64,000 bases of DNA. Source: Syngnathus acus. Lineage: Eukaryota; Chordata; Actinopteri; Syngnathiformes; Syngnathidae. Positions 1 to 10,447 of this stretch are shown here, piece after piece. The position numbers and the translations under genes were made by a program. Every line of letters starts with the position of its first letter. Position 1 is the first letter of the stretch. The stretch covers positions 14,792,991 to 14,856,990 of the forward strand of contig NC_051092.1 of NCBI RefSeq assembly GCF_901709675.1. The letters are read 5' to 3'. A model generated the notes under the pieces. It was not told the DNA's origin. It did not search any database and worked only from the letters and a program-made list of their open reading frames with translations.

Positions 1-43
1 ATGGATGGATGTTTTAGAAATAAAAAAAAATAAATAAAACAGA

Positions 44-392
44 TCAGTGGCCGAGTGGTGGAGTGTCCGCCATGAGACTGGAAGGTTGTTCCCAAAGATG
101 ATCTTTTTTCTGAAATAATTTTATGTTTACGGACTTAAGTAACCCAGCCGGGTCATACCAAAGACTATAAAAATGGGACCTATTGCCTCCCTGCTTGGCA
201 CTCAGCATTAACGGTTGGAATTGGGGGGTTAGATCATCAAATGATTCCCGAGCGCAGCACCGCTGCTGCTCACTGCTCCCCTCTCCCCCATGGGATGGAT
301 CAAAATCCCACGGGGATGGGTTAAATGCAGAGGACAAATTTCACCACACCCAGATGTGTGTGTGGCGATTATTGGGACTTTTTTTTTTTTTT
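44..392 (+). repeat. tRNA-derived SINE, copy with altered B-box region
   Basis: The start (tggccgagtggt) resembles a tRNA-type A box. The body, from the GGGTCATACC motif to the run of T near 380, matches the same family at 52815-53128 (opposite strand) and inside the MITEs at 18735 and 33063. Where the copy near 53060 keeps a B-box-like ggttcaaacc (read on the minus strand), this copy has about 67 unrelated bases at roughly 91-155. Those bases also occur next to the SINE body in both MITEs. It ends in poly-T. The open frames across it are by-products. Confidence 0.7.
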
Positions 393-519
393 AAAGACTT
401 TATATCTCATTACCCTATTTCACACACGGATGGCTTCAGGCTTGACAACCACATTGACTCGGTAGTTCAGATCGGCTCGGGTATGCGACACAACGTAATA
501 AAGAAAATAACGGTACTAT

Positions 520-700
520 AATATCCATCCATCTATCCATCTATCTATCCATCCATCGTTTTTCTGAACTGCTTTTTGACACAAGGTTCACTGGTATGCT
601 GGAGCTTAACCCAGCAGACTTCGGGCAGTAGGCGGGGGACACCCCGAACGCCAATTGCAGGGCACACAGGCAACCTTTCGAGCTCAAAACCACAACCTAC
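520..700 (-). repeat. Partial SINE with CCAT microsatellite tail
   Basis: CCATCCAT/CTATCCAT repeats lead into a divergent copy of the family seen in full at 5506-5890: the 'ttctgaac-gct', 'gctggagc', 'cagtaggcgggggacacc' and 'ccaattgcagggcacac' segments are present. The tRNA-like head is missing, so it is truncated. The flanks at 393-520 and 700-940 are AT-rich and hold nothing I recognise. Confidence 0.65.
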
Positions 701-939
701 GGGCAATCTGGAGTGGTCGACTACAATATTGATACTGTAATGTAATATTGTGCCTCAATAGATAAGTTAGTTTTGTTTGTTAGTGTTTGCTCATTCAATT
801 CACATCAAGATTAACAACTAACCGCACAATAATATTGAAATGTTTATTTTTCTGATGTAAAAAAATTTACTCAGGTAAGCTCTCAATAGTACCGTATATA
901 TTTTGTTTTTTAGAAATATTTTTATTTTACTGAAAATAC

Positions 940-1200
940 TTTGTCTTACGATGAACACACGTCACATAACCTTATATACAGAACAGAGACACTGCACTAT
1001 CGATAAAACACAAACACCGCAAACAGTAATTGAAGAGGATTTCTACTATACAGGTTGGGTTGAGTCGAGTGGTGACCGTGAAACGAGTCACCATGGGGCT
1101 ATCATCTTAATCAGAAATCTTGCCCGCGGGTACATCAGGCCAGCTGGATGTCGCGGGGAAAAAACGGTGACGCGCGTGGATGACACTACAGAGTGAAGCT
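940..1200 (-). pseudogene. Decayed duplicate of the cenpa last exon
   Basis: This stretch aligns over about 250 bases with 1260-1497, which carries the 3' end of the last cenpa exon. Shared blocks include the 'ataaaacacaaacac' motif, 'ggttgggtt..gtcgagtgg', and the minus-strand coding segment ending in the RIRG region (about 1095-1185 here, 1420-1495 in the gene). The copy has base changes and a one-base frame slip in the run of A/T near 1161, so the histone-fold reading is lost. It lies 3' of the gene on the same strand, as expected for a tandem duplication of the gene end. It is not an intact exon. Confidence 0.7.
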
Positions 1201-1419
1201 TAGCACTCACATAATTGGCTGCCTGGTGAAGAAGTGGGCAGGGCCAAGAAATGATCCACTCTTGTCACATAACTTTAGATATAAAACACAAACACTTCAC
1301 TATATATAAAACACAAACACTGCAAACAACAGTATTTAAGTCGATTTCGACTATAAAGGTTGGGTTGTGTCGAGTGGTCACTGTGAAACGTTTGAGTCAC
1401 CACGCGGCTATCATCTTCA

Positions 1420-2597
1420 TCAGAACTCTTGCCCGCGGATCCGTCGGGCCAGCTGGAGGTCGCGGGGAAAAATGGTGACCCGCTTGGCGTGGATGGCGCA
1501 CAGGTTGGCATCAGAGAACAGCAACACCAATAAGGCCTCAGCCGCCTGTAAAGATCCCAACAAGTCGTCAATGTGTAAGCCGGCCCGAGTGTCCCGCTGC
1601 GTCCGGCGTCGGCAAGGGCAGCGCAGTATTTTGGGTCGCAGTGAGTCGGTAGGCGGAAATGGGGCATCACCGATTGTCACTTGCGTACACGCCAGAGTTG
1701 GTCAGGGATCGTTCAATGTCCCAAACGTTCACCAACTTTTTTAGGAAGTTCTTGTTGTCGCAATAAAATTTTGAATATGTTAAAAACTCCCTGATCAAAA
1801 TTTCCCCCGCGTAGAAGAAAAGTACAGGTGAACATTTGACAAACGCTTTGTCGAACGTTTGCGACCTTCAACAAACCATAACGAAAATGCAGTAATCACT
1901 CCATTTGAAAACACTCGCAATTCTTGGTCGCTCTGTAGGATAGAGACTTTAGTATGACATTTGGACCTCCCCGGCGACTTTACCTCCTGAAGCGCCATCA
2001 GGGCGAAGACCTGCCATCTGAGGGCACTTCTGCCATATGACTGGCACACCTCACGGACCTGGGTGTGTGGGAGGGTGGCTACATGTCAAGGCAATGATCT
2101 AACAAGCTTATGGGCTAACGTGTGAGCTGGTAACACCTTACCAGGCGAGAGAAGGGCGCTTTCCTGATGAGGAGCTCTGTGCTCTTCTGGAACTTGCGGA
2201 TCTCCATTAGGGCCTTGGTCCCTGGCCGGTACCTTCGCCTCCTGGGCGGCGTGGGCAACGGGGGCGGCGACGCAGGTGGCTGAGCTGGAAATACAAAAAC
2301 CTTTAGGAACGTGTCATCAAAATGGGACAACGGCGCAGTGAGCTCACTATTCCCAGATGGGCCCGGCTGCGGTGACTGCGGCGGGCGGCGCCCTCTGGGG
2401 GATGCCCGCTGCGGTGACTGTGGCGGGTGGCGCCCTCTGGGGGATGCCCGCTGCGGTGACTGCGGCGGGCGGCGCCCTCTGGGGGATGCCGCAGAGGATG
2501 TGCATTGCACACCGGGGGATGGCCCAGGCAGTGGCTGCGGAGGACGGCGGCGCGGATTGCCGCGTTTTCTTCGGCTGGACGAGGAGTTGTGGCGCAT
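1420..2597 (-). CDS. cenpa: Centromeric histone H3 variant (CENP-A), four coding exons
   Basis: CENP-A replaces H3 in centromeric nucleosomes and marks the site of kinetochore assembly. Coding exons on the minus strand: 2597-2348, 2284-2142, 2058-1984 and 1545-1420. All junctions have GT/AG and phases agree (1, 0, 0), giving 197 residues. A splice acceptor ends at 2602, so the exon begins CATC-ATG and ATG 2597 is the likely start, with a 5' UTR exon upstream that I could not place. Residues 1-97 form a basic, Ser/Pro/Arg-rich tail with three 14-residue repeats (38-79). Residues 98-197 are a histone fold: RRYRPGT, the alpha-N segment [15 protein letters not shown], then SALRWQ with the loop-1 tryptophan typical of CENP-A, MALQEAAEALL, and [20 protein letters not shown]. 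Intron placement in the fold rules out a processed H3 copy. The C-terminus (RIRGQEF) is short. Function is inferred from family membership. Confidence 0.88.
2366..2491 (-). repeat. 42-bp tandem repeat (3 units) in the CENP-A tail
   Basis: Units start at 2366, 2408 and 2450 with an exact 42-bp period and only a few substitutions. On the minus strand each encodes 14 residues of the type [14 protein letters not shown], so unit changes keep the cenpa frame. The RGRRP core resembles an AT-hook and the SPxx motifs resemble minor-groove-binding tail motifs. Both resemblances are inference. Confidence 0.85.
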
Positions 2598-2609
2598 GAT
2601 GCTGACCAC

Positions 2610-3584
2610 AAACAGGACAACAAATCATGATTTGGTCATGTCGTAAATGGCTGACTACAGCATACATATGTACATGAAAGACACGCAACACTCAACAAAG
2701 AGCTAACGCAATAGCATGTCTACTTTACAAGTGCTACAATTAATTGAGTCATCAACAACTAACCGCTAATCAAACTCACTACTTCGATCACTGAATGAAT
2801 TGTTTAGACTAGAGACCTTGTTCAACTTCAACTTGTCCAAAGCCTCAATAGGATTCGAGATGAACAGTGGCCTGAAGACCACGAGGGTACAACATTACAT
2901 GACAAAATATTGAATCCGTTTGTTCTGCTCTACACGGGACAGTACGCCCTATTGGACCGTGGGTTTTCCGGTTTAATAGTTTAAGTTACACGGATGCATT
3001 TACAAACCAGCATGTGTATTTGCCTGTCCGAGCAGGAGGAAACCCCACTCTCTGCGAGCTCATGTTCAGTCGCTGTTGTGCTTCGGCTGGCACTCACGTT
3101 GTTGCAACTGTAGCTGGGTAAAATTGCAGCCAAGGTTGCCAGGACTGGTCATCACTGATTACTTGAGCTTCTTATCACTTGTTATTGTTAGCAAAAAAGA
3201 TCACTTTTAATTGTCGACAGTCACAAGTTACGTTTGAGAAGCTCAGTTGCAATTTAAAACTTTTACTGCTCCCTATTATAGGAGAGATCAGAATCATACC
3301 CCTCAACCTGTGTTCGTCACTCTAATAACCATTGCTTTAAATGCTTATTTTTTCCAGGGAAGGACCATTCATAGTCCTGGTCTCATGAAATGAAAATGCA
3401 TAACATATATTCAAAATGCAAAAAGGTTGTGTCCTACACCCCGCCAAAAGAACTTCGGACATCACGTGACTGATCCCATTTATTTTCGTTTATGCACACA
3501 TCCTAACTGCATAGTCGTGGCAGTTAAAATAAATAAAAATAAATAAAAATTGCAGAACAAGATACAATAGTAATTTTTAAATTA
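2610..3584. other. Region upstream of cenpa, no recognised gene
   Basis: No convincing exon, promoter or TE boundary is visible. The 5' UTR exon and promoter of cenpa should lie here or further right. About 75 bases at 3505-3584 (gcatagtcgtggcagttaaaat...) recur diverged at 4696-4770, on the other side of the next element. Confidence 0.4.
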
Positions 3585-4693
3585 CCGTATTTTCCGCCCT
3601 AAAAGGCGCACCGGATTATAAGGCGCACCTTCAATGAACGGCCCATTTTAAAACTTTGTCCATATATAAGGCGCACCGGATTATAAGGCGCATAAAATAG
3701 AAGCTATACTGCAACAAACTGAGGTTGACTAGGGTTGCGGTATGCAGCCACTAGCCAATAACCAATGAGCCCTCTGTAAACAATCGCGTTTCTCAAACGA
3801 TCTCCTATAAAATGATCGGAACTGACTAAAGTTCGATCTAACGCATTGGTACAACTTACCTATGTTTCCCTTCCATATCGATCCGTAGATTTACTCGAAA
3901 CATTAACAGAGCAGCCTATTTTCACATGAAATAGCCTGGTACGTATAGCAGCTATCGTTATAGCATTAGCCATCCGCAAAGTCCCACGAGCCTCAGCTCG
4001 CAATCTCCCATGAGCCTCAGCAAAGTGTAAACAATCGCGTTTCTCAAACGATCTCCTATAAAATGATCGGAACTGACTAAAGTTCGATCTAACGCATTGG
4101 TACTACTTACCTATGTTTCCCTTCCATAGCGATCCGTAGATTTACTCGAAACATTAACAGAGCAGCCTATTTTGACATGAAATAGCCTGGTACGTATAGC
4201 AGCTATCGTTATAGCATTAGCCATCCGCAAAGTCCCACGAGCATCAGCTCGCAATCTCCCATGAGCCTCAGCAAAGTGTAAACAATCGCGTTTCTCAAAC
4301 GATCTCCTATAAAATGATCGGAACTGACTAAAGTTCGATCTAACGCATTGGTACTGCTTACCTATGTTTCCCTTCCATATCAATCCGTAAATTTACTCGA
4401 AACATTAACGGAGCAGCCTATTTTGAAATGAAATAGCCTCGCGGGTACAACAGCTATTCGGTGACGCCCCCTGACTACAGTTACCATAATGTTGGGAAGC
4501 GATGCGACCTTGTAATTTACTAGTCGTACTAAAACGTACTGAAACATTTTGGCAGAGCACTGTGTACAACCAGTATGGATCAACAAATTCATCAATTGAT
4601 CCATATATAAGGCGCACTGGATTATAAGGCGCACTGTCGGCTTTTGAGAAAATTTTAGGTTTTTAGGTGCGCCTTTTAGGGCGGAAAATACGG
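3585..4693. mobile_element. TA-flanked MITE with 251-bp internal tandem repeats
   Basis: Terminal inverted repeats of about 28 bp (starting CCGTATTTTCCGCC) lie between TA dinucleotides at 3583-3584 and 4694-4695. The subterminal motif ggattataaggcgcac is also repeated. The interior holds a 251-bp direct repeat with units starting at 3781, 4032 and 4283, the third incomplete. No transposase is encoded, so it is non-autonomous. TA duplications fit Tc1/mariner or ISL2EU-type transposons. I do not assign the superfamily. Confidence 0.8.
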
Positions 4694-4849
4694 TAAATGC
4701 ATAGTCGCGGCAGTTAAAATGAATAAAATAATTGTAGACCTACATACAACAGTAATATTTGCAAAATAAAACCTTCTCGGACGAAATGCATCATAATTAG
4801 CTGTTCAAAGGTAATAATTCCTGTCCTATGCATCGTGGGCAATGTAGGC

Positions 4850-6310
4850 TGACTAGAAAGCTTCAAAATTGACTTACTAGTGAACATGTAAGCTAAAAAG
4901 ACATTTTACGTGCATGTGACAGTCACATTTTGACCTCACAGTGTAATTTCTTTATTGGTCACAAGCAAATTGATTAAAAAGATGAGTAAAAAATGTTGGA
5001 ACAGGATATTGGTGGTCACATCCTACAGTTTACATGTTGACATAGTAATGCAAATGTACACTGGTTGCACCAGTTATGTTTTTTTTTTTATCTCACTATT
5101 TAACTTGTCAAGTTCAGAATTGCTCACTAGTTCACTAGTAAGGTATATGTCCACTAGTACCATTAGTTGGGATCTTCCCAGCCTCACTATCTGACTTGTG
5201 GGGTTCAAAATGTTAACTAATGAACTAGTAAATGCAAAGGGATTTTCCTTTCTGACTCACTCGGTCTGACTAGTGAGTCAAAATGCCTTTCATTTGTTCA
5301 CTATCTGATCTACTACTAACTAGTCACTCTGGACTGAACTAGTTCACAAGAAAGAAAACATGTTTCACTAGTTAACAAGTGAGGTTAAAATTACACCAGC
5401 TAGTGAACGTGTTTACTAAGGTACCATTTTGAGCCTCACTAGTTAGCTTGTAAGTCAAAATAGATGGTGCGTAGCAAAGTGGTCTGTGCATTCATGAGTA
5501 AACATCCATCCATCTATCCATCCATCCATCCATCCATTTTCTGAACCGCTTAGTCCCCACGGGGGTCACGGGTGTGCTGGAGCCTATCCCAGCCGTCATT
5601 GGGCAGCAGGCGGGGGACACCCTGAACCGGTTGCCAGCCAATCGCAGGAAATACAAACAATCAACCATTTGCACTCGCACTCACACCTAGGGACAATTAG
5701 GAGCGCTCAATCGGCCGACCAAGCATGTTTTTGGGATGTGGGAGGAAACCGGAGTGCCCGGAGAAAACCCACGAGGGCCCGGGGAAAACATGCAAACTCC
5801 ACACAGGGAGGGCCGGAGGTGGAATCGAACCCGCACCCTCCTAACTGTGAGGCGGACGTGCTACCCAGTGCGTCACCGAGCCGCCACGAGCAGACATGTA
5901 ACCCATAATTCTGTAAAGTCGGCATCCACTAGTTCTATTCGGGACATTTTTTACCTCACTAGTAGAACTGGTTACGTGAAAAAGTCGCACTAGTGCACAA
6001 TTTGGGGTATAACTAGTCAACCATAATTTTTCTACAAGTTAGATATCACAGCTTCAATGGGCTTGCACTAGTTAACTTGTCAGTGTTTTATTTATCATTA
6101 GTTAACTGGTGGGCATTTCAGCTCCTATTAGCTAACTTCTGCAGAAAATCATAGGTCACTAGTTAACATGTTGGAATAATTCACGTTTGACTAATTTACA
6201 TGTTGCTGAAAATGAGTGACTGGTTAGAGTTTCTGTGCAACTCGTAAGACAAAGTGCGTAACTCGTGTGGCTCAATGTCCAACTAATGTTGAGAAAGACC
6301 GAACTAGTGA
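4850..6310. repeat. Degenerate array rich in (A)CTAGT(T/G) motifs
   Basis: About 20 copies of a motif like CACTAGTTAAC, GAACTAGTGAA or close variants occur in roughly 1.1 kb, spaced irregularly at about 15-70 bases on both sides of a SINE insertion (5506-5890). Between them recur 'ttgt-agtcaaaat' pieces, suggesting a worn minisatellite. No gene is visible. Confidence 0.6.
5506..5890 (-). repeat. tRNA-derived SINE with CCAT tail, near full length
   Basis: Read on the minus strand: a tRNA-like head with A-box-like region and B-box-like GGTTCGATTCC (complement near 5820-5832), the body phrases 'gtttgcatgttttcccc' and 'ccaaaaacatgcttgg', and a (GGAT)n tail at 5506-5538. Related copies are at 520, 35520 and 40946. 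It splits the CTAGT-rich array. Confidence 0.8.
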
Positions 6311-7140
6311 AAAACACTGTCTAATATCAAGGATATGGAATAAATGATCAAATTGCTTGCCATACATAACAGCCCCCACAGTAGAACCTGCTGCCACCCC
6401 CAGGTAAAATTGCAAAAGTGTAAAATTGTAGAAGTGAGGTGACATTGCAGTAAAAACGTTGCAGCGACATGCTGAATAGAATGTTGTTGCAGCCGTCTGA
6501 AAAACTGTTTGGGACGGGGCAAAAGTGCCATTTTCTGTCTGTAGAGTTTAGAGTAGTAAGTCGGAAAGCAGGCAGAAACGTCATGTGACATACGACAGTA
6601 TCCTCGTCGTCTCACATACTCTCACATACTTACAAATTTGTTTGCCTTTCAGTTCAGTGCGCGTCTTCTTTTTATTCACTTGGTTGTTTGCTGTTGAAAT
6701 TTCAGAAGTCAGGAGGTGGCGACGTGTTGTGACGTCGTTATACCGTCCGCTACCACGTGAGCTTTGCAAAAAAAAAAAAAAGTTAACTTTGCGTTTTTTC
6801 AATTGACCTTTTTCGTCCTTTGAACTCGTGTCGTCGCTGTGGCTCTTCAACTTGCCAGTGTGTGCACGGGAAGGTCCGAGAAAAGTGGCAAAAAGCAACT
6901 TTATAAGCAGCCAAATCGAGTAGAAATCCAGTCCAAATTCAAATGTCGCGTCCCTCAGCCTTCGTCCAATCAGCGTGCAGCGTCAGTGATACTCAGGGGG
7001 GCGGGCTAAGTGAGGCGTGAGTGTCGGGGAGTGCTTAAAAACCTGACCGTCGCCACTCGACGGGGTGGCATCAGAAGTGACAGAAAGAGTCACTTCTCAC
7101 TTCATTTCCGTCTCCAAGAGAAATTCATAGATATGGAAAT
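6311..7140 (+). promoter_or_regulatory. Possible Pol II promoter-like cluster near 6966-7042
   Basis: CCAAT (6966-6970), a GC-box-like ggggggcggg (6996-7005) and a TATA-like cttaaaaacc (7033-7042) occur in promoter order and spacing. No convincing first exon or downstream ORF follows, so this may be chance or the promoter of an untraced transcript or TE. The rest of the stretch holds no recognised gene. Confidence 0.25.
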
Positions 7141-7914
7141 CATAATGCAATGACAAAAAGAAAATATTAAAAACAAAGGGCGTAGGTTTATACAAGGATG
7201 GTAGGGACACAACCAGTATTTGGGGAATACAAAATAATCCTTACCAAAATAAAATAGTAAATATTAATATTTACTATTTCATTTTACTACCGCGAAAATC
7301 TACATTTATTAATGTAATATTTCAGTATATTACGCAGTGGTAGCATTAATTTAAAAACTATTTTAACGTAGTTTCTTTAATGAGAGATTCTGAGATTTAT
7401 TCGAAGCTATGACAATAACGACAGATGTATGGAGGTAGATTGGGGTCAAACGTTTTATACTTGAAAAAACAACCTCGTACTTGGAAAAAATAGAACTTTA
7501 ACCTGAAAACTAACATGCTGAGCTTAAAACTTGAAAAATAAAACAATGTATTCAAAATAAAAATACCTGTTTGAAAGTTGTTTTCGAGTTGAAAATAGTT
7601 TTGCTTCACTTTGGTATATATATTTTTTTTAAATAAACTACTTTTGGGTTTGACCTCAATTTATTGTTCAAGATTTGAGGTATTTTTTTTTCAGTTGCGT
7701 GTTTTATATTTTCAGATTCATATTTTTTTTCAGGTTCAACTTCAGATTCAAATCTTTTTTTTTTCTGGCTCAAATCTTTACGAGTTGCACACTTTTGACC
7801 CGAATCTGGCGTGGGGCGTGTTATTAGCTGAGCGGGGCGTGGAATCACGGGTGACAACTGAACTGGAAGGCTTGGAACCACCCCCGAGAGACAGAGAACG
7901 TAGGAAATTAAACC
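7141..7914. other. AT-rich stretch, no recognised gene
   Basis: Poly-T tracts and tttcag-like motifs dominate 7610-7760. The open frames are short, with low-complexity translation. Confidence 0.4.
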
Positions 7915-8470
7915 CGTTGTGCCGACGTTTGTTAATTTTGGGGACACCAACTCATATAACAACGTAAAACATATCCATATTGTCATATAAAGCAGTTAAC
8001 CAAATGTCTGATTTTTATGTTTTGATTGGCGAATATAAAAACAAGGAATAAAACACCAGACAAGTTTTAACATAAATGTTTGTTAAAATAATAATAATAA
8101 TAATAATAAAAGTGACAGACAGCATTGCGGCTATGCCATTGCCAGCCGACACACGTTATGCCGACATTGATGTTTTAATTTTGTAGTTGTTGGCTTGTAG
8201 TTGATGATGTTAATATACCGAATGTGTTTGTGTTTGAATAAAAGGTTGAGAAAAAAAACGTTATGCCGACATTTGTTATTTTGGGGGGCACCAACTCGTA
8301 TAACAACGTAAATCACATATACATATTGTCATATAAAGCAGTTAACCAAATGTCAGATTTTTATGTTTTGATTGGCGAATATGAAAACAAGGAATAAAAC
8401 ACCTGACAAATTATAACATAAATGTTTATAATAATAATAATAACAATAATAGTACATCTCAAACCAGCAA
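7915..8470. repeat. Tandem duplication, about 344-bp period
   Basis: The block starting near 7919 (gccgacgtttgtta) recurs diverged near 8263 and includes 'catattgtcatataaagcag' and 'gcgaatat-aaaacaaggaataaaacac'. Both copies end in ATA/TAA microsatellites (about 8085-8110 and 8428-8450). No coding potential. Confidence 0.75.
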
Positions 8471-9021
8471 TCTAACGTGAAACTGCAGTCGATATATTGG
8501 ATAACAATATTTAGGCATATATATGCATACACGTTATTTAAAACCTACTATAAGTAAGTCGTAAATCTACATTCTGGCTTACATAGTTCACGCCAGGAGA
8601 CGCAACATGTTCACTGACTGATCCGTTGATGCACGGGAAGGCAGTTCACCCATTGACTCGTTCGCGAACGAGAAAGTCAGGATTCGTTCCCTCACTGATC
8701 CGTTCTCACGATGAACTGGAAATGCGAATGACTCACTCACTGATTCGTTCACTCACAGATTCGTTCGTTGGTGAACGGGAAATGCAATTCACGACCAGTT
8801 AGTGAACGGTAAGTTACGTCATTTTCTTCTTCGTTTTGTTTTACGGCGAGGTGGCACCAGCTTCAATAGGCATTACCGACACCTTCTGGTTGAAGTCATA
8901 TGAACTGAAAAAAGAACAAATCACTTTAGGAAGTGATTCGTTCACTCTCGTTCACTGAAACGATTCGTTCGTTTGAACGAATCGTTCACTCACGAGCCAA
9001 CACCAGTCCTCTTTGCATGTG
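8471..9021. repeat. Region rich in TTCGTTCA/TGAACGAA motifs
   Basis: From about 8600 to 8995 the motifs ttcgttca, gattcgttc and gaacgaat recur in both orientations, including a palindrome around 8962-8990. This looks like a worn repeat. No gene is seen. Confidence 0.4.
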
Positions 9022-9326
9022 CTATAATCCAGTGGTTCTTAACCTTTTTCCTTGATCGCACCTGTAAAGTGAAAAAGGGGGGGTTCTTTTTTCTTAACCA
9101 AATAAATGGTGTGCAGCAGTGACTTTTCCGCTGTCTGCGTGGTGGAGAAAAGTAGGACGATGCGTGGTTCCCTTTTCAGATGAAAACACAGCGTATTTAT
9201 TTAACAAACACACTGGCGCTAAACGCAACAACTTCTCCGTCAGTCAATCCCATACAACAATCCGCATGTCCGTTGTGACAGGACTTTCTTCCCCGGTAGC
9301 ATCAATGTAGTGACGTCATTACCGTA

Positions 9327-9880
9327 TGTAGCTGCCATAAGAAAATGCACTGATATGTAACGTTTTGAGCTAAGCTCTGTTTCCAAGTGGGAACCAATTT
9401 TAGTTTTTGTGTTAGCGGTTCCTTTTTGTGAGTTACACAAGGGCGAGTGTGTCTGATTTTGAGCCACCGGGTGGCGACGTTTTCCGTTTGCATAAGCAAG
9501 TGATGAAGAAGGCAAGGAATGCTTATTTAGTTTCCTTTATGATAGCATTTTTGTTTATTGGTGAAACCGGAGTTTTGAAGACCTGTATTGTCAAGATTTA
9601 CGTTTTTCTTCGTTTTCTCCCTCGAGCAAATGCGGCAATGAGGTAATCCTTAGATGTTAGCCATGCTATGTTATGTTAGCAAGAACATGACGAATGTGTT
9701 TTAAGTGCATGAGCAGATTTAAGTTATTTTGTGTGTAACGTTTATTGTTCTCTGTGAGAACTTTTTATGTTAATAGTCTTTATGTCTTTTAGTTCTCACG
9801 GCATGTGTGTGGAGAAGGAGTTTAATAAATGCCCGTTTTGAAGAACTGCTTGTACGCCTGATTGACAAGAGGGAGCTACA
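9327..9880 (+). mobile_element. BEL/Pao element, left LTR
   Basis: The 554-bp repeat starts TGTAGCTGCC and ends GGGAGCTACA, so the termini are inverted TGTAGC/GCTACA. It appears identical to the right LTR at 16698-17251. A 5-bp duplication CCGTA precedes it (9322-9326) and follows the right copy (17252-17256). An AATAAA near 9823 may be the polyadenylation signal. The leader 9881-10447 has 'ggcgccagaac' at 9900-9910 as a possible primer-binding region. The priming tRNA is unclear. Confidence 0.95.
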
Positions 9881-10447
9881 GTGAGAACTCAGCCAGCCCG
9901 GCGCCAGAACAAGACGGTGTTCGGCAGAGCTACAAGCAAGTCACTTCACTCACCTCTTCCATCGGACAGATAAGAGACTGTACATTCACCTGCCTACACA
10001 AGTAGCTACCTGAGTCCAGAGAGCTTGGGGTGCCAGTCAACAATAAGTAAACATTTGAACAAGTTAAATGTTTAAAGGTGGACTAGCCTCAATTGCTGTA
10101 AAGGGACCTACAAGTGCTAAATTGTGCAATGTTATGGTGATGTGTGCATGTTGTAAGGTTTAAGTGCTTGCTTATTTGCACCTAGTAATGTCTGATTGAG
10201 GTGTGAACGACCATTCATAGCATTTGAAAACAAGTTCATTTGCGAACATTTAAAGGTGTAGAACAACATTTAAGTGATTAAGTCATTGCAATGAAAATTA
10301 AGTTTATTGTACATTTAGTCAATATATTAGACAGGTTGGTTGATAAAGTAAATTACAGGAGTCAGTAGTAATTCAAGATAGCCTACTGTAGTCAAGTGAT
10401 AAAACTATAACATCATTACATTAGTAAATCAGATAAATACTGAGTTC

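Noticed and set aside
183-521. Frames over the SINE at the left end, and the similar frames at 18929 and 33254
   Set aside because: They recur because the SINE recurs; no gene is supported.
2595-2609. Upstream start at 2609 for cenpa
   Set aside because: The codon is GTG and lies before the splice acceptor ending at 2602; ATG 2597 is the first ATG in the exon.
2303-2691. Several open frames on both strands over the GC-rich repeat region
   Set aside because: They are shadow readings of the 42-bp repeat; only the minus-strand frame joined by splice sites to the histone fold is supported.
44-5890. tRNA genes
   Set aside because: A- and B-box-like motifs belong to SINE heads; no cloverleaf with acceptor stem could be seen.
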